A stretch of DNA of 32,223 bases, from NCBI GenBank assembly GCA_025356235.1, contig JANXUL010000242.1, forward strand, positions 1 to 32,223. Reading direction: 5' to 3'. The notes beneath the pieces were generated by a model that saw only the letters and a list, made by a program, of their open reading frames with translations, made no database searches and was not told the origin of the DNA. Position numbers and translations under genes: made by a program. Below, piece by piece: positions 15,966 to 23,346 of this stretch; position 1 is the first letter of the stretch, and every line of letters begins with the position of its first letter. This DNA comes from Bacteroidota bacterium. GTDB lineage: Bacteria; Bacteroidota; Bacteroidia; Chitinophagales; Chitinophagaceae.

Positions 15966-17039
15966 ATGGAAAAACAGTTTACGAGCATATTGATGAAATG
16001 GCACAAGCAAACCAATACTCGCGAAATGCCATGGAAAGGAGAGCCTGACCCCTATAAAATATGGCTGAGTGAAGTGATTCTTCAACAAACAAGGGTTGCG
16101 CAGGGGTGGCAGTATTATACCAATTTCATTAAGAAATATCCTACCATCACCCAACTGGCACGGGCAAAAGACCAGGATGTGTTTAAATTATGGGAAGGAC
16201 TGGGTTATTATAACCGTTGTAAAAACCTGTTATTTACCGCTAGGCAGATCGTTAACGAGCGGAAAGGTATTTTTCCCGATCAATACGAAGACATACTTGC
16301 TTTAAAGGGAATTGGACCGTATACCGCTGCCGCTATTGCTTCGTTTGCTTATAATTTGCCTTTTGCAGTAGTTGATGGTAATGTATTCCGTGTACTGTCA
16401 CGTTTTTTTGGTATTGCCGAAGCGATCGATTCTTCCAGGGGTAAAGCCCTGTTTACAGAAATAGCGGGAAAAGTATTGTCTAAAAAAGAAGCAGGATTAT
16501 ATAACCAGGCGATTATGGATTTTGGGGCCGTTGTATGCAAGCCCTTTTCGCCCTCTTGCCACAAATGCCCGCTGCAAAAACATTGTGTGGCCTTCAGAGA
16601 TGGGCGGGTGAACCAGTTGCCGGTAAAAGAAAAAACCCTGCAACGCAAACACAGGTGGTTGTATTACTTCCTGTTTGAACATGATAATAAGTTACTGGTA
16701 CACCAGCGGACCGGGAAAGATATCTGGCAAAATCTTTTCGAGTTTTATTTAGTAGAGAGTGATGCGGGTGTTGTCTGGGATGATAAATCTGTAAAAAACT
16801 GGCTGAAAGAACAGGTTGGAATTTCGAAAGCAAACTTATTATATGTATCACCCTTATCTGTTCAGCAATTAACGCATCAGCAGATAAAAGGGCAGTTTAT
16901 CAGGGTGCGGCTTGCTGCGGTTCCTGTTTTCCTGAAGAAATACCAATGGCAGCCAGTGGGTAGTTTGCGAAAACTGCCGTTCCCAAAATTTATCATACAG
17001 CATTTAGAAAGCCCTTTCCTGCAAAAAAGCCTGTTTTAA
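15966..17039 (+). CDS. mutY: A/G-specific adenine DNA glycosylase
   Basis: 357 residues from the ATG at 15966; a TTG four codons upstream is also in frame but unlikely. It removes A mispaired with 8-oxoguanine. Catalytic Glu36 lies in SEVILQQTRV, the helix-hairpin-helix is LKGIGPYTAAAIASF, catalytic Asp137 lies in VVDGNVFRVLSRF. The [4Fe-4S] cluster ligands are Cys191, Cys198, Cys201 and Cys207 with the canonical C-X6-C-X2-C-X5-C spacing. The C-terminal part is the MutT-like 8-oxoG recognition domain. First gene of mutY-ssb-gldE-gldD, an order conserved in gliding Bacteroidota. Confidence 0.96.
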   Translation: MEKQFTSILMKWHKQTNTREMPWKGEPDPYKIWLSEVILQQTRVAQGWQYYTNFIKKYPTITQLARAKDQDVFKLWEGLGYYNRCKNLLFTARQIVNERKGIFPDQYEDILALKGIGPYTAAAIASFAYNLPFAVVDGNVFRVLSRFFGIAEAIDSSRGKALFTEIAGKVLSKKEAGLYNQAIMDFGAVVCKPFSPSCHKCPLQKHCVAFRDGRVNQLPVKEKTLQRKHRWLYYFLFEHDNKLLVHQRTGKDIWQNLFEFYLVESDAGVVWDDKSVKNWLKEQVGISKANLLYVSPLSVQQLTHQQIKGQFIRVRLAAVPVFLKKYQWQPVGSLRKLPFPKFIIQHLESPFLQKSLF

Positions 17040-17144
17040 CCCGAAACAGGAGGAAAGCTAAATTTTAGGTTGCACTTCTTTTGTTTCTTAAAAAAAGTTA
17101 TTTTTAAGAGTAATTCAACCTGCGGCGAACTTAAAACCTATCAT

Positions 17145-17573
17145 ATGAGAGGAGTTAATAGAGTAATGCTGATCGGCAACCTGGGAAAAGATCCCGACGT
17201 ACAGCACCTGGAAGGAAATATTGGCGTAGCAAAATTTCCATTGGCTACTACTGAAACGTATAAGGACCGTTCCGGTAAACTGATCTCGCAAACAGAATGG
17301 CATACGGTTGTGTTATGGAGGGGATTGGCAGAGCTGGCACAGAAATACCTCCATAAAGGAAGTTTAATTTATGTGGAAGGCCGCTTGCGTACCCGTAGCT
17401 GGGAAGACAAAGAAGGCAACAAAAAATTTGCTACCGAAGTAGTCGGTGATAACCTAATAATGCTTGATAAACGTGGCGATGGGCATAGTCATGGTACGGG
17501 TGATTCAATAGAAGGGTATGGCGCAGATGATATTCCGCCATTGACAGATCCCGGTGAAACATTGCCTTTCTGA
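17145..17573 (+). CDS. ssb: Single-stranded DNA-binding protein
   Basis: 142 residues from the ATG at 17145 (MRGVNRVMLIGNLGKDPDV), the usual SSB start; the open frame extends 25 codons upstream without similarity. OB-fold motifs: LISQTEWHTVVLWRGLAELA and YVEGRLRTRSWEDKEGNKK. The acidic tail is short and ends DDIPPLTDPGETLPF, the expected DxxPF-like partner-binding tip in a variant form. Located 105 nt after mutY. Confidence 0.95.
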   Translation: MRGVNRVMLIGNLGKDPDVQHLEGNIGVAKFPLATTETYKDRSGKLISQTEWHTVVLWRGLAELAQKYLHKGSLIYVEGRLRTRSWEDKEGNKKFATEVVGDNLIMLDKRGDGHSHGTGDSIEGYGADDIPPLTDPGETLPF

Positions 17574-17591
17574 ACTTGTTGTCAGAAATAA

Positions 17592-17599
17592 TACTTTTG
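17592..17599 (+). promoter_or_regulatory. Possible -7 box (TAnnTTTG) before gldE
   Basis: TACTTTTG matches the Bacteroidota -7 consensus exactly, in the 91-nt gap between ssb and gldE. No TTG sits at a good distance upstream, so this is weak support for an internal promoter. Confidence 0.25.
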
Positions 17600-17664
17600 T
17601 GAACAGGATTTTACAGAAAATACAAAGTTCTGAATGCCCTGATTGTTAATTAAAAATTTTTGTT

Positions 17665-18999
17665 TTGGATCATCACCCGGTTTTGTATTTTCTTTTCCAT
17701 CCTACTTTACTATCAGCCATACAGGCGCAGGGTACTACTGTTTTGGTTATGGTGTTGTTTATTCTGCTGTTCCTTTCGTTTGTGTTATCAGGATCGGAGG
17801 TTGCATTTTTTTCTCTTACTTATAAGGACATTAATTTATTAAAATCAAAGCAACAGCCACCTTATAAAAGAATTGTTGATTTGCTGGAAGAGCCTAAAGT
17901 GCTATTGGCTTCATTGCTGATTGCGAATAGTTTTATTAATATATCCATTATCATCATCTCTAATTTACTGATTGATGATATGTTTAATTTTGAACGGTTT
18001 AATGCAGTGTGGGTTGAATTTTTAATAAAAGTGGTTGCCGTTTCTTTCCTGCTTGTTTTGTTTGGTGAGGTGATGCCCAAGGTATTGGCTACGCAGAATA
18101 ATGTACGTTTTGCCAAAGACTTCGGCGGCATTGTACAGGCGGTTTCGTATGCCTGTGCTGGCTTGAGTAAGCGGTTGGTAAAATATTCCGATATCGTTGA
18201 GCGTAAACTGGCTAATAAAGGCAATGGTTCATACAGCCTGGAAGAACTGGATCATGCCATTGACCTGACCACTGAAAATACAGCTTCAGAAAACGAGAAG
18301 AATATTTTAAAAGGTATTGTGAAGTTTGGTAACATAACTGTGAAACAGGTTATGAAAACAAGGGTGGATGTGCATGGGATTGATTATGACATATCCTTCG
18401 GTGAACTGATCGCAACCTTTAGGGACCTGCGTTACAGCAGGTTACCTGTATATAAAGAAGACCTTGATAATGTGGTGGGTACCATACAGACCAAGGACCT
18501 GATTGCTTTTTTGAACCACCAAAATGATTACGACTGGCATGGGTTAATGCGGCAGCCGTATTTTGTACATGAACAGAAATTTATAGAAGACCTGTTGAAA
18601 GAGTTTCAATCCAAACGGATTCACTTTGCTGTAGTAGTAGATGAGTTTGGCGGCACCAGTGGTATTGTAACATTAGAAGACATACTGGAAGAGGTAATTG
18701 GCGAGATCAAGGATGAATTTGATGAAGAAGAAAGCGGGTACAAAAAAATAGACGACCACAATTATATTTTTGAGGGGCGTACCATGATCAATGATGTTTG
18801 TAAAGTGATGGAATTGCAGGCGGATACATTTGATCCGATAAAAGGAGAAAGTGATTCACTGGCTGGCCTTGTACTGGAACTTACCGGAGAAATACCCCAG
18901 CCCGCAAAAGTGGTAAACTTCGGTGAATTTGAATTTACGGTATTGGAAGTTGAGAAGAACAGGATACAGAAAGTTAAGGTAACTATTAAGCCACAGTAA
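17665..18999 (+). CDS. gldE: Gliding motility-associated protein GldE (CNNM/CBS/CorC-HlyC)
   Basis: 444 residues with a TTG start at 17665 (DHHPVLYFLFHPTLLS follows); the first in-frame ATG would cut into the first membrane segment. N-terminal DUF21/CNNM membrane domain (about 25-190; VLVMVLFILLFLSFVLSGSEVAFFSL and two further segments), a CBS pair (about 215-335; VKQVMKTRVDVHGI, RYSRLPVYKEDLDNVVGTI, FAVVVDEFGGTSGIVTLEDILEEVIGEI), and a CorC/HlyC domain to the end. GldE is associated with gliding and type IX secretion in Flavobacterium and lies upstream of gldD there too. Only 5 nt separate its stop from the annotated gldD start. Confidence 0.93.
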   Translation: MDHHPVLYFLFHPTLLSAIQAQGTTVLVMVLFILLFLSFVLSGSEVAFFSLTYKDINLLKSKQQPPYKRIVDLLEEPKVLLASLLIANSFINISIIIISNLLIDDMFNFERFNAVWVEFLIKVVAVSFLLVLFGEVMPKVLATQNNVRFAKDFGGIVQAVSYACAGLSKRLVKYSDIVERKLANKGNGSYSLEELDHAIDLTTENTASENEKNILKGIVKFGNITVKQVMKTRVDVHGIDYDISFGELIATFRDLRYSRLPVYKEDLDNVVGTIQTKDLIAFLNHQNDYDWHGLMRQPYFVHEQKFIEDLLKEFQSKRIHFAVVVDEFGGTSGIVTLEDILEEVIGEIKDEFDEEESGYKKIDDHNYIFEGRTMINDVCKVMELQADTFDPIKGESDSLAGLVLELTGEIPQPAKVVNFGEFEFTVLEVEKNRIQKVKVTIKPQ

Positions 19000-19004
19000 G
19001 TGTT

Positions 19005-19664
19005 ATGAGGAATGCAAACGGTAGTCGAAGGTTAATGGTGAATGGTCAATGGCTGATGCTGCGTGGAAGGGTTTGTTTATGGTTAGTTTTAGCTATTGTT
19101 TATGGACAATGCTTTATGACTTCTTCCTGCAACAGCAGCTACACGCCAAAGCCAAGAGGCTATTACAAAATAAACCTACCCGAAAAAAAATACCAGGTAT
19201 TTGAAGAGGCGGGTTACCCTTATTCATTTGAGTACCCTGTGTATGCCAAAGTAGTTAAAGACAGCACTTTTTTTGGCGAGGCCACCGAGAACCCATGGTG
19301 GATAAATGTTGATTTTCCGCAGTTTAACGGCAGGATCTATGTGAGTTATAAAGAGATAGGGAAGAATAAATTTGATACACTTATTAAACATGCTTTTGCG
19401 TTAACAGGAAAACATACTTCAAAAGCGTATTCGATAGATGATTCGTTGGTTACAACACCTAATCATGTACACGGTGTGTTTTTTACCGTGGGCGGGGATG
19501 TGGCTACTGCCAACCAATTTTTCCTGAGCGATTCCACAAAACATTTTTTACGCGGTGCATTGTATTTTGATGCGACGCCTAATGCCGATTCATTAGGTAT
19601 TGTAAATAAGTTCCTGGTAGCGGATATGAAACATTTGATCAATACATTCAAATGGCGGAATTAA
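19005..19664 (+). CDS. gldD: Gliding motility lipoprotein GldD
   Basis: 219 residues from the ATG at 19005. The family signature follows the lipid-attachment cysteine: SSCNSSYTPKPRGYYKINLP, Cys42. GldD is an outer-membrane-linked lipoprotein needed for gliding and type IX secretion in Flavobacterium johnsoniae. The first 17 residues (MRNANGSRRLMVNGQWL) precede a normal 24-residue lipoprotein signal peptide that starts at the ATG at 19056 (MLRGRVCLWLVLAIVYGQ). The extra stretch is largely encoded by a heptanucleotide array that supplies several ATGs, so the true start may be 19056. The stop codon lies inside the terminator stem. Confidence 0.92.
   Translation: MRNANGSRRLMVNGQWLMLRGRVCLWLVLAIVYGQCFMTSSCNSSYTPKPRGYYKINLPEKKYQVFEEAGYPYSFEYPVYAKVVKDSTFFGEATENPWWINVDFPQFNGRIYVSYKEIGKNKFDTLIKHAFALTGKHTSKAYSIDDSLVTTPNHVHGVFFTVGGDVATANQFFLSDSTKHFLRGALYFDATPNADSLGIVNKFLVADMKHLINTFKWRN
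19035..19061 (+). repeat. Heptanucleotide array at the gldD start
   Basis: Consecutive 7-mers ATGGTGA, ATGGTCA, ATGGCTG and ATGCTG(C). Each unit begins with ATG, and the units at 19035 and 19056 are in frame with gldD. Period 7 is shared with three other arrays in the window although the unit sequences differ. Confidence 0.75.
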
Positions 19665-19724
19665 CTTTTTAAATCTTAAGGCGTTCTTAAAATTTAAAAG
19701 TTGAGCCACCCTGAAAAGGGCGGC
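19663..19724 (+). terminator. Double hairpin after gldD
   Basis: First hairpin: AACTTTTTAAATCTTAAG at 19663-19680 against 19686-19702, near-perfect with one bulge; its first bases are the last two bases of the gldD stop. Second hairpin: GCCACCCT (19705-19712), GAAA tetraloop, AGGGCGGC (19717-19724) with one A-C mismatch. Neither is followed by a long T-run, so termination is likely but not certain; the first could also protect the mRNA 3' end. Confidence 0.55.
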
Positions 19725-19893
19725 TGTTAAGACAAACACTGATTAGCCATGCTTTTTTGGCAACAGGTTAACTATGGTACGCACGGCACTTGTTTTTGTT
19801 ACTTTATAATAGCCAAAAAATTATCAATACCCTTAACGCTTGCTGCCGTATTGGATTATCTTTGATCCAATTAATACAGAATAAGACAGAAAT
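19703..19893. other. Gene-free stretch before the DUF3109 gene
   Basis: Beyond the second hairpin I see no gene; only an 11-codon ATG frame near 19774. The right end holds the promoter candidate and palindrome at 19850-19871. Confidence 0.5.
19850..19871 (+). promoter_or_regulatory. -7 box enclosed in a 7-bp palindrome
   Basis: TATCTTTG (19857-19864) matches the TAnnTTTG -7 consensus and is flanked exactly by ATTGGAT (19850-19856) and ATCCAAT (19865-19871), perfect inverted repeats. A TTG lies at 19840-19842, 14 nt upstream of the box, closer than usual. The start site would be about 20 nt before the ATG at 19894. The palindrome could be an operator. Confidence 0.45.
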
Positions 19894-20481
19894 ATGATAG
19901 CGATAGATAATGTACTGGTGAGTGAGCATATTATTGAAGAGCAGTTTGTCTGCGACCTGAACAAGTGTAAGGGGGGCTGCTGTGAGGATGGAGACGCCGG
20001 TGCCCCCATGGAAAAATGGGAACTTGACAAACTGAAAGAACATTATGAGGTGATTAAACCTTATATGACGGAAGAGGGAATTAAAGAAGTGGAGCGACAA
20101 GGCAAATATTTGTACGACCAGGAATTTGGCTGGGTTACACCTACCATTAATGGGCAAATTTGCGCGTATGGTTACCGGGATAAATGGGGGATTATTAAAT
20201 GCGGTATAGAACAGGCTTTTAATGATGGGAAACTGGATTGGAAAAAGCCAGTGAGTTGCCACCTTTTTCCGATAAGGATACAGAAAAGTAAACTTGATCC
20301 GGATATTGAATATGTAAATTATGAGCCAAGAGAAGACTTATGCCAGGCTGCCTGCAGTTTGGGTAAGAAATTAAAAATGCCTGTATATATTTTTCTAAAA
20401 GACTCGATTACCCGGAAATATGGAGAAGTATTTTATGAAACACTGGCGGCAACGGCCATGCATATGAAAGAGCAGGGATAA
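19894..20481 (+). CDS. DUF3109 family cysteine-rich protein
   Basis: 195 residues. Matches what I know of DUF3109: IDNVLVSEHIIEEQFVCDL, then KCKGGCCEDGDAGAPM, and downstream QICAYGYRDKWGI, IKCGIEQAF, VSCHLFPIRI and DLCQAACSLG. Nine cysteines in four groups suggest binding of zinc or an Fe-S cluster, similar to the YkgJ-type proteins. Function unknown, cytoplasmic. It is followed by lutB on the same strand after 87 nt that contain dispersed motif copy B. Confidence 0.88.
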   Translation: MIAIDNVLVSEHIIEEQFVCDLNKCKGGCCEDGDAGAPMEKWELDKLKEHYEVIKPYMTEEGIKEVERQGKYLYDQEFGWVTPTINGQICAYGYRDKWGIIKCGIEQAFNDGKLDWKKPVSCHLFPIRIQKSKLDPDIEYVNYEPREDLCQAACSLGKKLKMPVYIFLKDSITRKYGEVFYETLAATAMHMKEQG

Positions 20482-20506
20482 CCTGCTGAATAGTGAACAA
20501 GGTGCC

Positions 20507-20535
20507 GAAGTGAGTGACACAACAAAGCATCATAG
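20507..20535 (+). repeat. Dispersed intergenic motif, copy B
   Basis: GAAGTGAGTGACACAAC at 20507-20523 followed by AAAGCATCATAG to 20535; the reverse complement of copy A with one base fewer. It lies between the DUF3109 gene and lutB. Confidence 0.7.
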
Positions 20536-20568
20536 TAGCCATATCGTTTGTTAAAAACAAAACACATC

Positions 20569-21945
20569 ATGAAAGATACCGCAGCATCCTTCATTGCCAA
20601 AAGCACCATTAAAGCCGCCGACCTGGAACACAGGCGGAAGATCAATTTTAATATTAATAAATATAATGCAGTAGTGCCTCTGGGTAAGAGCCAGTTTTCG
20701 GATGTGATGCTGGCCCGTGAAAAAGCAAAGAATAAAAAATGGGATGCCATTGAGCACCTAGACAGGTACCTGGAAGAATTTGAAAAAAAGATTACTGCCC
20801 GCGGCGCCAAAGTAATCTGGGCCGAGAATGCGCAGGAAGCTTTGGATGAGATAGGAAAAATATGCAAAGAGAAAAACTGCAAAACACTCGTGAAAAGTAA
20901 GAGTATGGTGACAGAAGAAATTCACCTGAACTCTTATCTTGAATCAATAGGTGTTGAAAGCGTGGAAACCGATCTGGGTGAATATATTCAGCAATTAGAT
21001 GGCGAAGCACCTTATCACATTGTTACACCGGCCATGCACAAAAGCAAAGAAGATGTAGCAAGGTTGTTTGCAGAAAAATTAGGTACGCCTTCCGGCTTGT
21101 CACCCGAAGAGTTAACATTAGTTGCGCGTAAAATCTTACGGGATAAATATGTACAGGCAGAAGTGGGTGTTACCGGTGCCAATTTTATTGTTGCCGATGT
21201 TGGTGGAATAGCTGTTACAGAAAATGAAGGGAATGCGAGGTTAAGTTGCGCCTGGCCTAAAACACATATTGTAGTAGTAGGCATTGAGAAGGTGATACCT
21301 TCCATACAGGATCTCTCTTTATTCTGGCCATTATTAGCCACCTATGGTACAGGGCAAAAAATAACTGTGTACAATACAATTGTTTCCGGTCCGAAACAGG
21401 CGAATGAAGCAGATGGCCCGGAAGAAATGTATGTAATATTATTAGACAACGGGCGCACTAACCTGTTGGCTAACCCTACTGCAAGGGAAGCTTTATACTG
21501 CATTCGTTGTGGTGCTTGTTTAAATGCCTGCCCTGTTTATAAGAATATTGGCGGCCATGCTTATGAAACTACCTATAGCGGGCCAATCGGCTCTGTGATC
21601 ACACCATATATGAGTGGCATAGATGAATACAAGCACCTGAGTTATGCATCTTCTTTGTGTGGAAACTGTACCGAGGTTTGTCCGGTTAGAATTAATCTCC
21701 ATGAATTGTTATTGGATAACCGGCACGAAGCAGTGCTGCAGGGCTCTAGCACATTAGCCGAACGTATTGCCTGGAAAGTGTGGAAAACTGCCAGCCTGAA
21801 CCGGGCAATGATGAATATGGGCAGTGGAAAAATGAAGAACTGGGTGGTGAATAAAGTTTTTAAAGGCTGGACAGCGCATAGGAGCGACCTGGATTTTAGC
21901 CAGAAAACTTTTAATGAACTGTGGAAAGAACGGGATGCCAATTGA
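20569..21945 (+). CDS. lutB: Lactate utilization protein B (LUD domain, 4Fe-4S)
   Basis: 458 residues from the ATG at 20569 (MKDTAASFIAKSTIKAADLE); an in-frame start 7 codons upstream is possible. N-terminal LUD domain (about 60-290; KTLVKSKSMVTEEIHLN, VGVTGANFIVADVGGIAVTE), then two ferredoxin-like 4Fe-4S motifs, CIRCGACLNACPVY and CGNCTEVCPVRI, and a helical C-terminus. LutB acts with LutA and LutC to oxidise L-lactate. Neither partner is in this window, so they are encoded elsewhere or are absent. Confidence 0.93.
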   Translation: MKDTAASFIAKSTIKAADLEHRRKINFNINKYNAVVPLGKSQFSDVMLAREKAKNKKWDAIEHLDRYLEEFEKKITARGAKVIWAENAQEALDEIGKICKEKNCKTLVKSKSMVTEEIHLNSYLESIGVESVETDLGEYIQQLDGEAPYHIVTPAMHKSKEDVARLFAEKLGTPSGLSPEELTLVARKILRDKYVQAEVGVTGANFIVADVGGIAVTENEGNARLSCAWPKTHIVVVGIEKVIPSIQDLSLFWPLLATYGTGQKITVYNTIVSGPKQANEADGPEEMYVILLDNGRTNLLANPTAREALYCIRCGACLNACPVYKNIGGHAYETTYSGPIGSVITPYMSGIDEYKHLSYASSLCGNCTEVCPVRINLHELLLDNRHEAVLQGSSTLAERIAWKVWKTASLNRAMMNMGSGKMKNWVVNKVFKGWTAHRSDLDFSQKTFNELWKERDAN

Positions 21946-21962
21946 TAGCTGCAGGAAAGGCG

Positions 21963-21990
21963 TAATTAATTATTAATCATTCATCATTGG
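21963..21990 (+). repeat. Heptanucleotide array at the deacetylase start
   Basis: Four 7-mers in a row: TAATTAA, TTATTAA, TCATTCA, TCATTGG. The last unit contains the TTG that is the apparent start codon of the next gene. Confidence 0.6.
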
Positions 21991-23303
21991 AAAGTTCCCA
22001 TACAAATTCACTGCTTGTATATGCGAAGCATATTACTCCCCGGCTTTCCTATATAGTCAGTACACTTTTTAGTAACGCTACTGTTACTGATTCACAGGAT
22101 CGATTTTTTTTGCATAAGGGGATAAAAATTAATTATTCGGCGGATAAAATTAATTCGGATGAATTATGGGTAGTGCCTTACGGATTGCTGACTGAGCAGG
22201 GGATTCGTAAACAGGCGATAGATTGTTTTGAATGGGCCGGTATGAACTTTTTTTTTGCTACAAACGGTGACCTCCCTTTTGATATTTTTTCTGCCTCTTT
22301 TTACCTGCTTACCCGGTATGAGGAGTACCTGCCACATGAACTCGATCAATACGGAAGATATTCGCATACCAACAGTCTCGCTTACAAAGAAGGATTTCTG
22401 AAATTACCATTGGTTAATTTGTGGATACAAATGTTTGAGGGATATCTTACAAAAAGAAATCAAAATTCGGCAATCAGAAATCAGAATTCAAAATTCAATT
22501 TCGTTCCCACTTACGATATTGATATTGCCTACAGCTATCTGCATAAACCTGTTTGGAAAAATGTAGCTGGGTTTTACCGGGATTTATTACAGGGAAAATT
22601 CGAGCAGGTGATGGAAAGGGGCAATGTATATAGCGGAAGAAAAAAAGATCCGTTTGATGTGTTCGACTGGATGGACTCGTTACATGAAAAATACAGGCTG
22701 CAACCGATCTACTTTTTTTTAACCATTCTTAAAAGGGGCAAATTCGATAAAAATTTATTAGCGCGGTCAAAAGCCTTGCAGCAGCTGTATCAACGCCTTT
22801 CAAAAATATATATTACAGGGCTGCACCCTTCCTGGCAAAGTGGAACGGATGAATGGTTATTGGGGAAAGAGCTAAAGACTTTAGAAAACATTATTCAAAA
22901 ACCTGTTATAATTTCACGCAACCATTATCTGCGGTTTACCGTTCCACATAGTTATCGGAGGCTGATGGCTGCAGGGATAAAAGACGATTATTCGATGGCA
23001 TACGGAACCATCAATGGTTTCAGAGCTTCTTATACTTTACCATTTAGTTGGTATGACCTGGAGCAGGAGTCTGTAACTGGGCTTGTAATCCACCCTTTTT
23101 GTTTTATGGAAGCCAATTCTTTTTTTGAACAGGGCTATTCCGCGGAAGAAGCAGGTGAGGAAATTCAATACTATTTTGATGTAGTTAAAAAAGTGAATGG
23201 GGAATTCATTACACTTTTTCACAACCATTTTCTTACAGAGCAGCCAGAATGGATTGGGTGGAGAAGGATGTATGAAGACTTTTTGGAGAAAAATTTCGGA
23301 TAG
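21987..23303 (+). CDS. Polysaccharide deacetylase-like protein
   Basis: 438 residues from a TTG at 21987; no ATG occurs before the conserved region, so the start is uncertain (family similarity seems to begin near LLVYAKHITPRLSYI). An N-terminal region with LWVVPYGLLTEQGI and LLTRYEEYLPHELDQYGRYS is followed by a NodB-like carbohydrate esterase fold: FVPTYDIDIAY (metal-binding Asp pair), a middle with TGLHPSWQSG (His) and a C-terminal part with FTVPHSYRRL and YTLPFSWYDLE. It probably removes acetyl groups from a glycan or has lost activity. Residues about 157-171 (RNQNSAIRNQNS) are encoded by a heptanucleotide array inserted in frame just before the catalytic region. Confidence 0.82.
   Translation: MESSHTNSLLVYAKHITPRLSYIVSTLFSNATVTDSQDRFFLHKGIKINYSADKINSDELWVVPYGLLTEQGIRKQAIDCFEWAGMNFFFATNGDLPFDIFSASFYLLTRYEEYLPHELDQYGRYSHTNSLAYKEGFLKLPLVNLWIQMFEGYLTKRNQNSAIRNQNSKFNFVPTYDIDIAYSYLHKPVWKNVAGFYRDLLQGKFEQVMERGNVYSGRKKDPFDVFDWMDSLHEKYRLQPIYFFLTILKRGKFDKNLLARSKALQQLYQRLSKIYITGLHPSWQSGTDEWLLGKELKTLENIIQKPVIISRNHYLRFTVPHSYRRLMAAGIKDDYSMAYGTINGFRASYTLPFSWYDLEQESVTGLVIHPFCFMEANSFFEQGYSAEEAGEEIQYYFDVVKKVNGEFITLFHNHFLTEQPEWIGWRRMYEDFLEKNFG
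22455..22496 (+). repeat. Heptanucleotide array inside the deacetylase gene
   Basis: Six consecutive 7-mers, each ending in ATC or TTC: AGAAATC, AAAATTC, GGCAATC, AGAAATC, AGAATTC, AAAATTC. Total 42 bp = 14 codons, so the reading frame is preserved. The peptide is low-complexity Asn/Gln/Ser/Lys. Confidence 0.8.
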
Positions 23304-23346
23304 ATATTTTTTTTGTTAGGTTCTGGCCGCTTTAAGGTCCTTACCG

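Noticed and set aside
19804-20262. Minus-strand frame of 152 codons opposite the DUF3109 gene
   Set aside because: The cysteine motifs and family pattern are on the plus strand; the minus frame is a shadow.
22021-23303. Deacetylase gene as a pseudogene because it lacks an ATG start
   Set aside because: The frame is open over 438 codons with catalytic-type motifs; a TTG start is acceptable, and gldE seems to use one too.
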